DNA of 64,000 nt from JAYEJB01 sp034716415 (lineage in GTDB: Bacteria; Patescibacteriota; Patescibacteriia; SG8-24), in the NCBI GenBank assembly GCA_034716415.1, contig JAYEJB010000043.1, positions 1 through 64,000 of the forward strand, written 5' to 3'. Below the pieces are notes generated by a model. It saw only the letters and a program-made list of their open reading frames with translations, made no database searches and was not told where the DNA came from. The position numbers and the translations under genes were made by a program. Positions 1-7,734 of the stretch are shown one piece after another. Within the stretch, counting starts at the first letter, position 1. Every line of letters starts with the position of its first letter.

Positions 1-101
1 AAAGGGAAAAGCAGATTAAAGCTGGGTCAAGAAAGAAGAAAGTAGAATTGATCGAGTCATTGAATTCGGATTGGGTAGAATTGGACGCGTTACTGGATTG
101 A
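1..101 (+). CDS. GIY-YIG nuclease, C-terminal end of an upstream copy (cut by window edge)
   Basis: Reads in frame from the window edge to TGA at 99-101 and encodes the last 32 residues of the same GIY-YIG protein that is complete at 279-566. The DNA is identical to 466-566, so the two genes arose by a very recent duplication or have been homogenised. The catalytic GIY-YIG half lies outside the window, so I cannot say whether this copy is intact. Confidence 0.75.
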   Translation, partial: REKQIKAGSRKKKVELIESLNSDWVELDALLD

Positions 102-127
102 CGGGATTGCCGCGTCGCTCCGCTCCT
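1..127. repeat. Direct repeat, copy 1 (period 465 bp)
   Basis: Bases 1-127 match 466-592 without a mismatch. The match covers the end of the nuclease gene plus the first part of the REP-like repeat after it, and breaks inside that repeat at 128/593. The left limit is unknown because it reaches the window edge. Confidence 0.95.
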
Positions 128-265
128 TCCCGTCACATATCTCTAATTCAGAGAAGGCGGGACCCCACCATGGGCGGGGCGCAATGACAGAGAAAGGCAG
201 CGCCCGCTCTCCAAATTGTCATTGCGAGGGAGGCCCGCAGGCCGACCGCGGCAATCCCGTTCATC
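101..265. repeat. Family A REP-like repeats between the two nuclease copies
   Basis: Two head-to-head family A elements: the GGGATTGCCGCGTCGCTCCG form at about 101-130 and the complementary GTCATTGCGAGG...GGCAATCCCG form at about 217-260. Between them is a TCTCTAATTCAGAGA palindrome-containing linker that recurs at 11816 and 17860. The complementary arms can pair. Any reading frame through this DNA is repeat translation, not a gene. Confidence 0.85.
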
Positions 266-278
266 AACTCTAGGCACT

Positions 279-566
279 ATGTTCAGATATTACGTCTACA
301 TCATGACCAACGAACGTAACACCGTTCTCTATACCGGCGTTACTAATAATATCGAACGTCGTTTATACGAACACAAGAACGGCCTGACGAAAGGATTCAC
401 ATCAAAATATAACGTAACAAAGCTGGTCTACGCGGAGGAATATAACGATGTCTGTGAGGCGATTGAAAGGGAAAAGCAGATTAAAGCTGGGTCAAGAAAG
501 AAGAAAGTAGAATTGATCGAGTCATTGAATTCGGATTGGGTAGAATTGGACGCGTTACTGGATTGA
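279..566 (+). CDS. GIY-YIG domain endonuclease-like protein (UPF0213/YhbQ type)
   Basis: A 95-residue single-domain protein. The N-terminal YYVYIMTN (residues 4-11) and LYTGVTNNIERR (about 17-28) supply the Tyr and Gly of the GIY-YIG signature, with the conserved Arg in NNIERR. GFTSKYN, LVYAEE and the Glu of AIEREKQIK follow at the positions typical of the minimal family. I start at ATG 279 because everything upstream in frame is repeat sequence. Proteins of this class are structure- or branch-type DNA nucleases, but the cellular role of the small stand-alone ones is not settled. Family A repeats sit directly on both sides and the gene is duplicated with them, which suggests a mobile or repeat-associated unit. 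Nuclease activity is inferred from the motifs only. Confidence 0.88.
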   Translation: MFRYYVYIMTNERNTVLYTGVTNNIERRLYEHKNGLTKGFTSKYNVTKLVYAEEYNDVCEAIEREKQIKAGSRKKKVELIESLNSDWVELDALLD

Positions 567-592
567 CGGGATTGCCGCGTCGCTCCGCTCCT
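466..592. repeat. Direct repeat, copy 2 (period 465 bp)
   Basis: Second copy of the sequence at 1-127, identical throughout. It ends inside the family A repeat that follows the nuclease gene. Confidence 0.95.
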
Positions 593-930
593 CGCAATGA
601 CAAAGAGTGTTGGCGTCCGCTCCCTTACTTGTCATTGCCGCGTCGGCTGCGGCCTCCTCGTAATGACAAAGAGTGTTGGCGTCCGCTCCCTTACTTGTCA
701 TTGCGAGGAGCGGAGCGACGCGGCAATCCCGTTCTTAGTATGCTCGCGCACAGCCGAGGAAGGTCCTACCTTTCTTGTCATTGCGAGCGAAGCCACGTCG
801 TTCGCGAACGATATGGCGAAGCGCGGCAATCCCGCCCCCCCTTTTTGTCATTGCGCCCCGCCCATGGCGGGATCCAGCCTTCTTTGATTAAAGATATGTG
901 GCGGGAAGCGAAGCGCGGCAATCCCGTTTC
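567..930. repeat. Cluster of family A REP-like repeats
   Basis: At least five family A elements in both orientations (about 570-600, 630-665, 690-735, 775-830, 846-930). A 41-bp segment beginning ATGACAAAGAGTGTTGGCG at 597 is repeated at 663, a 66-bp period. Arms such as GGGATTGCCGCG and CGCGGCAATCCCG are mutually complementary. No plausible gene: all open frames here translate repeat units such as LRGAERRGNP. Confidence 0.88.
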
Positions 931-984
931 AATATCATGAACCATGAAAAAACCGATGCAGTGCATCGGCTCTTGGCGGCAAAG

Positions 985-1281
985 TCACTTCCGCTTGGTG
1001 AAACGAATGGTCGGAAGCGTGAAATTCAGGCCCCAGACCTCATCGGTGGCGGTGAGGTCTTCTTCTCCGAGGTTCATGGGTTCTTCTTCCCCGAGCACAT
1101 CTGCAATGGCTTTTCGCTGTTCTTCCGACAGGATGGGGTTAAGGTTGTTGATCTCGCGCGGACGTCGGAAATTGCGGCAGACCTCGATCGCTACGATGCG
1201 GTTTTCTTTCCACACCGCTCGATATTTTAGATCTGAATGTAGAAACAGCTGAAACAGCCGGTTCGACTTGCTGTCAGTCAT
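985..1281 (-). CDS. Small hypothetical protein
   Basis: A 98-residue soluble protein with no recognised domain. The start at ATG 1281 follows AGAGGT about 6-7 bases upstream; the longer frame to 1302 lacks such a site. The sequence is charged, with an acidic middle (EEEP, GEED) and a basic C-terminus ending in FTKRK. There is no signal peptide or membrane segment. It lies between the repeat cluster and a second small gene on the same strand, but the terminator at 1336-1362 separates the two. Overlapping plus-strand frames have less convincing composition. Confidence 0.5.
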   Translation of the reverse strand: MTDSKSNRLFQLFLHSDLKYRAVWKENRIVAIEVCRNFRRPREINNLNPILSEEQRKAIADVLGEEEPMNLGEEDLTATDEVWGLNFTLPTIRFTKRK

Positions 1282-1335
1282 GCGACACCTCTTTGTGTGC
1301 AATATCTCAAATTACCACTGATTCATCCGTCGGTC

Positions 1336-1362
1336 AAAAAGAAAACGCGCTCCGTGCGCGTT
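1336..1362 (-). terminator. Intrinsic terminator of the gene at 1382-1645
   Basis: On the minus strand AACGCGC and GCGCGTT form a 7-bp stem with a 5-base loop, followed by TTTCTTTTT. It lies about 20 bases past the stop codon. Confidence 0.8.
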
Positions 1363-1381
1363 GATAATACAATCGACCGCG

Positions 1382-1645
1382 TCAGGCTTTCGGGAACCTG
1401 ACGTTTTTTGCCTCGAAGATGATGTAGCGTTCTTGCGGATCGATCGGCCAATCCCAATCGATTTCCACGCCGATATCGGTGTCGAGTTCGACCCCAAGGA
1501 CATCTTTCAATCGGAGAAGCTGCTCGAGTGTAGTAAGCGCCTTGGACATGACGGCGAATCTGACGCCTCGCTCGATCCAGTCTTCCTCGAGATTACATGC
1601 GCCCGGAAAGATTTGCGCTATTCCTTTTGCGAAATAACCGTTCAT
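1382..1645 (-). CDS. Small hypothetical protein
   Basis: An 87-residue soluble protein of unknown function. AGGAGGT lies just before two consecutive ATGs; the second (1645) has better spacing, so the longer upstream frame is rejected. The protein has an acidic, Trp-containing C-terminal half (VEIDWDWPIDP at about 64-74) and no membrane segment. It is monocistronic, with a terminator after it and the polysaccharide operon starting divergently on its other side. Confidence 0.6.
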   Translation of the reverse strand: MNGYFAKGIAQIFPGACNLEEDWIERGVRFAVMSKALTTLEQLLRLKDVLGVELDTDIGVEIDWDWPIDPQERYIIFEAKNVRFPKA

Positions 1646-1727
1646 CATTACCTCCTGTTCCGGCGGGAACAGTCGAAGACCAGCCAGAATGGAATAAATA
1701 TACTTACTTTCTACACAGATGTCAACC

Positions 1728-1756
1728 TTGAATCCACCCCAAAATAAGGGTACAAT
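1728..1756 (+). promoter_or_regulatory. Sigma70-type promoter of the polysaccharide operon
   Basis: TTGAAT at 1728-1733 and TACAAT at 1751-1756 with a 17-bp spacer. Transcription would begin near 1763, only two bases before ATG 1765. This favours the downstream GTG starts that follow AGGAGG at 1770-1775. Confidence 0.75.
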
Positions 1757-1782
1757 CCAGGCATATGTCAGGAGGCAAAGTG

Positions 1783-3228
1783 GTGCGGAACACCTCATAT
1801 CTCGTGATGGCTTTCGTGGGTCAGAAAGTGCTGACCTTCGTTTATTTTACGGTCATCGCGCGGACAGTCGGCGTGGAAGGTGCGGGTCGCTATTTCTTGG
1901 CGGTCAGCTTCACTACGATGTTCTCGATTTTCGTGGATCTGGGGCTCGCTAACGTCCTGGTCCGCGAGATCGCCAAGTTTCCGGATAAGGCGAAGAGCCT
2001 GCTAGCGAACGTGCTGGGCATCAAACTGATGCTCGCGGTCCTGACTGTCGCCGCCGCGCTCGTCACCGCCCGCCTGCTCGACTACCATCCGCAGACCACG
2101 CTTATGATCTCCATCGCCTGCGCGGTGATGGTGCTCGACTCCATGCATCTCGTGCTCTACGCCGCGATGCGCGGCTTCCAGAATCTCAAATACGAGGCGG
2201 TCGGAGTCGTGACCGGGCAGATCGTCATCATCACGGTCGGCAGCACGTTCCTGTACCTCAAGATGCCCCTGCATTTCCTGGTCGTGGCTCTCCTCTGCGG
2301 CAGTACCTGGAACGTGATCTGGGCGGTCTGGTCGTTGAAGCGCCGTTTCGGTGTCCTACCCTCGTTCCGCATCGACCGTCCGATGGCCAGGTTCCTGTGG
2401 GGCGTCACCATACCGTTCGCGTTTGCCGGCATCTTCTCGCGCGTCTACAGCTACATCGATTCGATCATGATCTCGAAACTGATCAGCGAAGCCGCAGTCG
2501 GACTCTACGGCGTTGCCTATAAGATCGCTTTCGCCTTCCAGTTCATGCCAATGGCGTTCGCGGCCGCGCTCTACCCCGCGATGAGCGAGCAGTACGTGAC
2601 TGACCGCAAGAAACTCGGCGCGCTCCTGACCGTCTCGATGAACTATCTGATGCTCATCGCCGTGCCGATCGCGTTCGGTGTCGCCACGCTCGCCGAAGAG
2701 TTCATTCTCATGCTCTACGGTCCGGAGTTTCTCGGGTCGGTCATGCCACTGCAGATCCTGATGTTTTCGCTCATCTTCGCTTTCCTGTATTGGCCGGGTG
2801 GGTCGCTCCTGAATGCCACTGACCGTCAGGCTTTGAACACCGCAGTCATGGGAACCACGATGGTCCTTAATATCGTCCTCAATGCGATACTCATTCCACG
2901 CCTGGGAATAGTCGGAGCCGCGTTTGCCGCTCTCGCCGGCAACGCCCTGTTGTGGGCCGGTGCCATGTGGTTCTCACGTAAGGTGGTGCGTGTCGACAAG
3001 CGGGCCTTCTTCAAGATGGCGTTCAAGACGCTCTTCGCGGGCATCGTCATGTCGGCCGCGCTCGTGGCGCTACGGGACCGCACGCACGTCGCACTGCTCG
3101 TTCCGCTCGCCGCGTTCGTCTATACCGGCGCGCTGTTCGCGGTCGGCGGTGTGACGCTCAAGGAAGTCCGCGTCATCCTCGATGTCCTAAGGAAGAAGGG
3201 TAGGGGAGTAAGCGATCTGATCCCATGA
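1783..3228 (+). CDS. Wzx-type polysaccharide flippase (MATE/MVF-like)
   Basis: About 481 residues with 12-14 hydrophobic segments across the whole length, typical of the family that flips undecaprenyl-linked oligosaccharides across the inner membrane. The N-terminal RNTSYLVMAFVGQKVLTF and the charged loop near residue 60 (REIAKFPDKAK) are family-like. I chose GTG 1783 because AGGAGG at 1770-1775 sits 7 bases before it; GTG 1780 and ATG 1765 are alternatives, the ATG lacking a ribosome site. The gene opens the operon, and its stop overlaps the next start as ATGA at 3225-3228, so translation is probably coupled to the glycosyltransferase. Substrate unknown. Confidence 0.88.
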   Translation: MRNTSYLVMAFVGQKVLTFVYFTVIARTVGVEGAGRYFLAVSFTTMFSIFVDLGLANVLVREIAKFPDKAKSLLANVLGIKLMLAVLTVAAALVTARLLDYHPQTTLMISIACAVMVLDSMHLVLYAAMRGFQNLKYEAVGVVTGQIVIITVGSTFLYLKMPLHFLVVALLCGSTWNVIWAVWSLKRRFGVLPSFRIDRPMARFLWGVTIPFAFAGIFSRVYSYIDSIMISKLISEAAVGLYGVAYKIAFAFQFMPMAFAAALYPAMSEQYVTDRKKLGALLTVSMNYLMLIAVPIAFGVATLAEEFILMLYGPEFLGSVMPLQILMFSLIFAFLYWPGGSLLNATDRQALNTAVMGTTMVLNIVLNAILIPRLGIVGAAFAALAGNALLWAGAMWFSRKVVRVDKRAFFKMAFKTLFAGIVMSAALVALRDRTHVALLVPLAAFVYTGALFAVGGVTLKEVRVILDVLRKKGRGVSDLIP

Positions 3229-4394
3229 GACCGATATTGCTGGTGACAATCGAATATCCGCCGCAGCGTGGGGGCATCGCCACGTATTTGGCGCACATCG
3301 CCGAGAATTTGCCGCACGGCAACATCATCGTACTCGCGCCGGAGATGAAGAGTACGCACGAGTACGACATGAACGCCGGAGTGCCGATCTACCGCTACAA
3401 GATGCTGTGGAAGTATATGCGCCCGCGTTGGCTCCTGGCGTTCTATTGGACTTGGCGGATGTGCCGCAAGGACCGGCCGTCGATGGTGATGGTGAGCCAT
3501 CTGCTGAACATGGGTAAGGTCGCGCTCGGCATCAAGCGGGTCCTGGGTATTCCCTACGGTGTCATCCTGCACGGTTATGACGTAGCGCAAGCCAAATCCA
3601 CGACCTACGGGCGGCGTCTGGCCGCGCGGGAGATACTCGGCGGAGCGTCGCTCGTCGTCTGCAACAGCGTGTATACGGGTACGTGGGCCCAGTCGCTCGG
3701 CGTGGATGAGTCGCGCATCGCGTACGTGAATCCGCCGCCGTGGTTGCCGCTCGACACGAAGGCCGATGCGGGAGAGGTCGCCCAGTTCAGGAAAATACAT
3801 GAACTCGACGGCAAGTTCACGCTGTTGTACGTCGGCCGGCTGGTGAAACGAAAAGGCGTCGATACGTGCATCAAGGCGGTGGCCAAACTGCGCGCCGAGG
3901 GCTGTGACGTCAAGTACATCGTCATCGGAGACGGTCCGGACAAGGGGCGGCTCAAGAAGATGGCCATGGACGCGAACGTCGCGGACCATGTCGTGTTCAC
4001 CGGCATGATGAATCCGAATAGGCTGTCGATCCCGTATACCGCGTGCGACGCGTTCGTCATGGTTCCGAGGAGCCTCGACGGCGGCAATATCGAGGGCTAC
4101 GGCATCGTCTATCTGGAGGCCAATATCTTCGGCAGGCCGGTCATCGGTTCCAGGACCGGCGGGGTTCCGGAAGCGGTGATCGACGGGGAGACCGGGTTGT
4201 TGGTCGAGCCGGGTGACGTGGACGGTCTGGTGAAGACGGTCAGGAAGCTCATGAACGACGAATCCCTGCGGAAGAAGCTCGGTGAGGGCGGTCGGGCACG
4301 GCTCGAAAAGGATTATGGCGACAACCGGCAGGCGCGGCGGTTCCTGGCGGCCGTACGGCGCGCCATCGGCGTGACTAAGGAGTATGAAGAGTGA
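3225..4394 (+). CDS. Glycosyltransferase family 4 (GT-B fold)
   Basis: 389 residues, standard GT4 length. The N-terminal Rossmann half begins PILLVTIEYPPQRGGIATYL, with the Gly-rich loop seen in PimA/WaaG-like enzymes. The C-terminal half has the nucleotide-sugar signatures LLYVGRLVKRKGVDT (about 200-214), VIGDGPDKGRLKK, and EGYGIVYLEA followed by GRPVIGSRTGGVPE, which contains the E-x7-E motif. It should transfer a sugar from a nucleotide donor to the lipid-linked glycan at the cytoplasmic face. It overlaps the flippase gene by 4 bases and the next glycosyltransferase by 11, so it is a tight operon. Donor and acceptor cannot be read from sequence. Confidence 0.92.
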   Translation: MRPILLVTIEYPPQRGGIATYLAHIAENLPHGNIIVLAPEMKSTHEYDMNAGVPIYRYKMLWKYMRPRWLLAFYWTWRMCRKDRPSMVMVSHLLNMGKVALGIKRVLGIPYGVILHGYDVAQAKSTTYGRRLAAREILGGASLVVCNSVYTGTWAQSLGVDESRIAYVNPPPWLPLDTKADAGEVAQFRKIHELDGKFTLLYVGRLVKRKGVDTCIKAVAKLRAEGCDVKYIVIGDGPDKGRLKKMAMDANVADHVVFTGMMNPNRLSIPYTACDAFVMVPRSLDGGNIEGYGIVYLEANIFGRPVIGSRTGGVPEAVIDGETGLLVEPGDVDGLVKTVRKLMNDESLRKKLGEGGRARLEKDYGDNRQARRFLAAVRRAIGVTKEYEE

Positions 4395-5094
4395 AGCGCC
4401 GACAATCAGCATCGTCATTCCGGCTTATCAGCATGCACGCGAGCTGCCGGCGTGCCTTCGGAGTATCCTGGAGCAGACGTATACGGATTATGAGATCATC
4501 CTGGTCAATGACGGCAGCACGGACGGCACGGAGAAGGCGCTCGAGCCGTTCATGGATCGCATCACCTACATCAGTCAGGAGAACAAGGGCGGCAACGCGG
4601 CCAGGAACAGGGGATTCATGCAGGCGGCGGGGCGGTATCTACTTTTCTGTGACGCCGATATCGTGATGCGTCCCGACTGTCTTTCGAAGATGCTACGCGC
4701 GCTCGAGACGACCCCGGACGCGTCTTATGCCTATTGTTCGTTCCGTTACGGCTGGAAGAAGTTCCGGTTGTGGCCGTTCGATGCCGACAGGTTGCGCCAG
4801 CTGAATTATATCCATACCACCTCGCTCATCCGACGGGAGCATTACCCCGGATTCGACGAATCGATCCGTAAACTGCAGGATTGGGATCTGTGGCTGACGA
4901 TGCTCGCGGAGAATCATGTCGGAATCTGGATTTCCGAATACCTGTTCACTGCCATTCCGCACAAAGGCGGCATCAGCACCTGGGTGCCGGGCATCTTTTA
5001 TCGCATCCCATGGCGCAAGCTAGGGATCCGCATGCGTTCGGTCGAGAAGTTCCAGGAAGCGGAAGTGATCATCAGGAAGAAACATGGGTTATGA
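4384..5094 (+). CDS. Glycosyltransferase family 2 (GT-A fold)
   Basis: 236 residues. The fold signature is clear: ISIVIPAYQHARELPACLRS at the N-terminus, ILVNDGSTDGTE at about 39-50, NKGGNAARNRG at about 70-80, and the metal-binding D-x-D as FCDADIVM at about 94-101. QDWDLWLTMLAEN near 165 fits the acceptor-side region. No membrane segment. It overlaps the preceding gene by 11 bases and is followed by a repeat-filled gap before the next glycosyltransferase. Donor sugar not predictable. Confidence 0.92.
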   Translation: MKSEAPTISIVIPAYQHARELPACLRSILEQTYTDYEIILVNDGSTDGTEKALEPFMDRITYISQENKGGNAARNRGFMQAAGRYLLFCDADIVMRPDCLSKMLRALETTPDASYAYCSFRYGWKKFRLWPFDADRLRQLNYIHTTSLIRREHYPGFDESIRKLQDWDLWLTMLAENHVGIWISEYLFTAIPHKGGISTWVPGIFYRIPWRKLGIRMRSVEKFQEAEVIIRKKHGL

Positions 5095-5178
5095 GCTTAA
5101 AAGCTAAACAGCTAAAAAGTCTAAAAGAATCGATTCCTTATAGCTTTTCAGCTTTTGGACTTTTCAGCTTTTAAGCTT
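5095..5178. repeat. Family B low-complexity AGCTTTTAAGCT-type repeat
   Basis: The gap consists of repeated AGCTTAAAAGCT, AGCTAAAAAGTCTAAAAG, TTTTCAGCTTTT words. The left half is broadly the reverse complement of the right half, so it can fold into one long AT-rich hairpin. The same word family recurs at 22499, 48460, 51125, 54640 and 54830, and inside priA. Confidence 0.8.
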
Positions 5179-5182
5179 CGAT

Positions 5183-6049
5183 ATGGATCTATCGATCGTC
5201 ATACTCAACTGGAAGGTGAAGGAGCTGTTGCGGCAGTGTCTGCTTTCGGTATATCGGTATACGAACGGACTCGATTTTGAAGTCATCGCAGTCGACAACG
5301 ATTCACGGGACGGTAGTGTGGAGATGGTGATGAAGGAATTCCCGCAGGCGCAGGTCATCGCGAACAACCGGAATCTCGGTTTCGCGGCCGGCAACAACCC
5401 GGGCATCGAAGCGGCACGGGGTGAGTTCGTGCTTCTGTTGAATCCGGATACCGAGCTGATGGATAACGCGTTCGAGGCGATGGTTCGCGTCATGCGTGCC
5501 AATCCTGATGTGGCGGTGCTCGGGCCGACGCTGTTGAATACCGATCGCTCCTTGCAACCGTCAGTGCGGGGCTTCCCCACACCGTTGTCGCAGGTGCTCG
5601 TCATGCTCAAGCTTCATAATTTCTTTCCCAGGCTCAAGCCGGTCATGGAATATTTTTCCAGCGGATTCGACTACCTCGCGCCGTCGAGCGTCGATCAGGT
5701 CATGGGTGCGGCGTTCATGGTCAGGCGGTCGGTGTTCGAGAAGCTGGGACTGCTGGACGAGCGGTTCTTCATCTGGTTCGAGGAGGTCGATTTCTGCAGA
5801 CGTGCGGTCGACGCGGGTTATGGTGTGATGTACACGCCGAAAGCGCGTATCGTACATCATGGCGGTGAGAGTTTCGGGCAGGTGTTCGGTCCGAAGAGAC
5901 AACATTATTTGAATTCGAGCCTGCTGAAGTATATGCGAAAGCATTTCGGTCTTGTTGCGGCGATCGGGCTGGCGATACTCTATCCGGCATCCATGACACT
6001 GGCCTGGCTCGCTGAATTTTTCGGACTCAGCGGTACGGGGCGAAGATAG
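5183..6049 (+). CDS. Glycosyltransferase family 2 (rhamnosyltransferase/WbbL-like)
   Basis: 288 residues. It begins MDLSIVILNWKVKELLRQCL, and VIAVDNDSRDGS, NRNLGFAAGNNPGI, LLLNPDTEL (metal-binding DTE) and FFIWFEEVDFCRR follow in the order typical of WbbL-type transferases. The C-terminal ~30 residues are hydrophobic and probably dip into the membrane. The start is GATATGG with no Shine-Dalgarno, directly after a family B repeat; this context recurs at several genes here. NNPGIEAARG replaces the usual NxGI context, which is a minor change. It belongs to the surface-glycan operon; the WbbL name reflects similarity, not a demonstrated rhamnose donor. Confidence 0.9.
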   Translation: MDLSIVILNWKVKELLRQCLLSVYRYTNGLDFEVIAVDNDSRDGSVEMVMKEFPQAQVIANNRNLGFAAGNNPGIEAARGEFVLLLNPDTELMDNAFEAMVRVMRANPDVAVLGPTLLNTDRSLQPSVRGFPTPLSQVLVMLKLHNFFPRLKPVMEYFSSGFDYLAPSSVDQVMGAAFMVRRSVFEKLGLLDERFFIWFEEVDFCRRAVDAGYGVMYTPKARIVHHGGESFGQVFGPKRQHYLNSSLLKYMRKHFGLVAAIGLAILYPASMTLAWLAEFFGLSGTGRR

Positions 6050-6054
6050 TTCAT

Positions 6055-7656
6055 ATGAACGACAAGGTCAGACTATTTCTCTTACTGGTCAGCGGATACG
6101 TGTTGTTGGAGCTGTTGTCCTGGATCGGCTATAACGATCCGATGTGGAGCAGCCTGTTCTTTTTTATCGTCGTCTTGGCGGTCGCTGTCTTGGCCTGGTT
6201 CAGGCCGGGTCTCGCCGTGGTCGTCGTGCTGGGAGAGCTGTTTGTCGGTTCACAAGGCGGTTACATGCTCACTGTCGGACCGGCGAACGTGGACGGGGCG
6301 ATATTATCTTTAAGAATGGGGCTATTTTTAGCCTTATTCGGACCATGGCTCGCGAGAACGGCATTAGGTCTTTTGTCATTGCGAGGAGCGGAGCGACGAA
6401 GCAATCCCGACGAGATTGCCGCGGTCCCCCGGATCAAGTCCGGGGTCCCTCGCAATGACAAGGGGTTGGGATGGTATTACGTCATGAAGGAGACAAAGCT
6501 GCTGTGGCCGTACGTGGCGCTCCTCATGGTGTTCGCGTTCGGCGGACTGCGTGGCTTGCTGGCCGGCAACGGATTCGGTAACGTCTTTTTCGACGCCAAT
6601 GGTTACGCGTTCTTCGCGCTTTTTCCGGCGTTCATGGGAGGCTTGCGAGACCTGAGGGCGCGTCGTTTGATGTGGTACGTGCTCGCGGCTGCGGTCACCG
6701 TTTCAGTCGCCAAGGCGCTCGCTGTAATGTATTTCTTCTCGCACCGTCTTTACTACGTCGCAGCGAACATGTACTTGTGGGTCAGGGACACCAGGGTCGG
6801 GGAGGTGACTTTGACGGTCGCCGATTTCCATCGCGTGTTTTTCCAGTCGCATCTTTATGTTCTTGTGGCGATATTTACGGTCTTCCTGTTCGCGGCCAGC
6901 GCCAAGTCAATCAGAAAACCGGGTTTCTGGATCCCGTTCGGGTTGCTGGTCTGGGGAATTATCGCCATGGTACTGGGTCTGTCGCGTAGTTTTTGGTTCG
7001 GCGGATTCATCGCGGCGCTGACGATGATTGGTCTGCTCATATGGACGAAGGCCGGGAAGGGCCTATGGGGTCGCATGGCGATCGTCGCGCCGGCTTCTCT
7101 TGTCCTGGCGATCGGTATCATCGCCGGAATCTACGCCTTCCCGTTTCCTACCAAGACCGGTGACCTGTCGTTCATGTCGATGTTGAGCGGGCGCGCGTTT
7201 TCATTAGCTGGTGAGGCCGCCGCGAACAGCCGCTGGACCTTGCTGAAGGAGATGTGGCCGGCCGGCATGGAACACCCGATATTAGGGAGCGGTTTAGGCA
7301 CCACGGTCACATACAGGACCGAGGATCCGCGCCTCTTGGTCGACAACCCGACCGGCGAGTACACTACGTTCGCGTTCGAATGGGGCTACCACGACCTATG
7401 GGTCAAGTTCGGCGTGCTGGGCCTGCTGGTCTACGCCTGGCTCATTGCGGTCATTTTGACGCCGTATTTCGTGTCGTTGAAGATGTGGAAACGCGAAAGC
7501 GGCGCGAATCGCGCGGATGCCATCGTGTTGATAGGTATTATCTCCGGCATGGTAGCCATGCTCGCGACCAATGTTTTCAGCCCATACCTGAACCACCCGC
7601 TGGGAATCGGCCTGCTGATGGCTGTGGCGGCGATTGGGTATAAGAGAGGGGACTAA
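6055..7656 (+). CDS. O-antigen ligase/polymerase-like membrane protein (Wzy/WaaL family)
   Basis: 533 residues with about ten to twelve hydrophobic segments and a large extracytoplasmic loop near residues 380-460. That loop has the family-like ENSRWTLLKEMW-type region (here AANSRWTLLKEMWPAG) and HPILGSGLGT. Such proteins polymerise or ligate lipid-linked glycan outside the membrane. Residues about 107-137 are encoded by a family A repeat fixed in frame (SLRGAERRSNP...VPRNDKG), splitting a hydrophobic region. The gene still reads through, so the insertion may be tolerated in a cytoplasmic loop. It follows the glycosyltransferase by 5 bases and ends the operon. Polymerase versus ligase cannot be decided. 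Confidence 0.82.
   Translation: MNDKVRLFLLLVSGYVLLELLSWIGYNDPMWSSLFFFIVVLAVAVLAWFRPGLAVVVVLGELFVGSQGGYMLTVGPANVDGAILSLRMGLFLALFGPWLARTALGLLSLRGAERRSNPDEIAAVPRIKSGVPRNDKGLGWYYVMKETKLLWPYVALLMVFAFGGLRGLLAGNGFGNVFFDANGYAFFALFPAFMGGLRDLRARRLMWYVLAAAVTVSVAKALAVMYFFSHRLYYVAANMYLWVRDTRVGEVTLTVADFHRVFFQSHLYVLVAIFTVFLFAASAKSIRKPGFWIPFGLLVWGIIAMVLGLSRSFWFGGFIAALTMIGLLIWTKAGKGLWGRMAIVAPASLVLAIGIIAGIYAFPFPTKTGDLSFMSMLSGRAFSLAGEAAANSRWTLLKEMWPAGMEHPILGSGLGTTVTYRTEDPRLLVDNPTGEYTTFAFEWGYHDLWVKFGVLGLLVYAWLIAVILTPYFVSLKMWKRESGANRADAIVLIGIISGMVAMLATNVFSPYLNHPLGIGLLMAVAAIGYKRGD
6372..6466. repeat. Family A repeat inside the ligase coding sequence
   Basis: GTCATTGCGAGGAGCGGAGC begins at 6373, and a complementary arm ends in CCTCGCAATGACAAGG at about 6465, with GATTGCCGCGG between. 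The length keeps the reading frame open. Confidence 0.9.
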
Positions 7657-7674
7657 AATGGTAAGCTCGACTAT

Positions 7675-7693
7675 AGATTAAAGACCTAACCCC
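7675..7693. repeat. Single arm of a family C palindrome
   Basis: AGATTAAAGACCTAACCCC matches the right arm of the full palindrome at 8689-8746 with one change. The partner arm is missing here. Confidence 0.6.
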
Positions 7694-7734
7694 ATCGTCG
7701 CTGTTCAATCTCGATATATCAATAATCTATCAAT

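Noticed and set aside
101..930. CRISPR array or insertion sequence
   Set aside because: Repeats are in both orientations with irregular spacing, dispersed over 26 kb, and no transposase is encoded.
898..1252. Two plus-strand ORFs after the repeat cluster
   Set aside because: They start in a repeat and lie antisense to the small gene at 985-1281, which has a ribosome site.
3120..4418. A 432-residue minus-strand ORF
   Set aside because: It lies opposite the flippase and GT4 genes, whose motifs are unmistakable; His/Arg/Asp-rich shadow translation.
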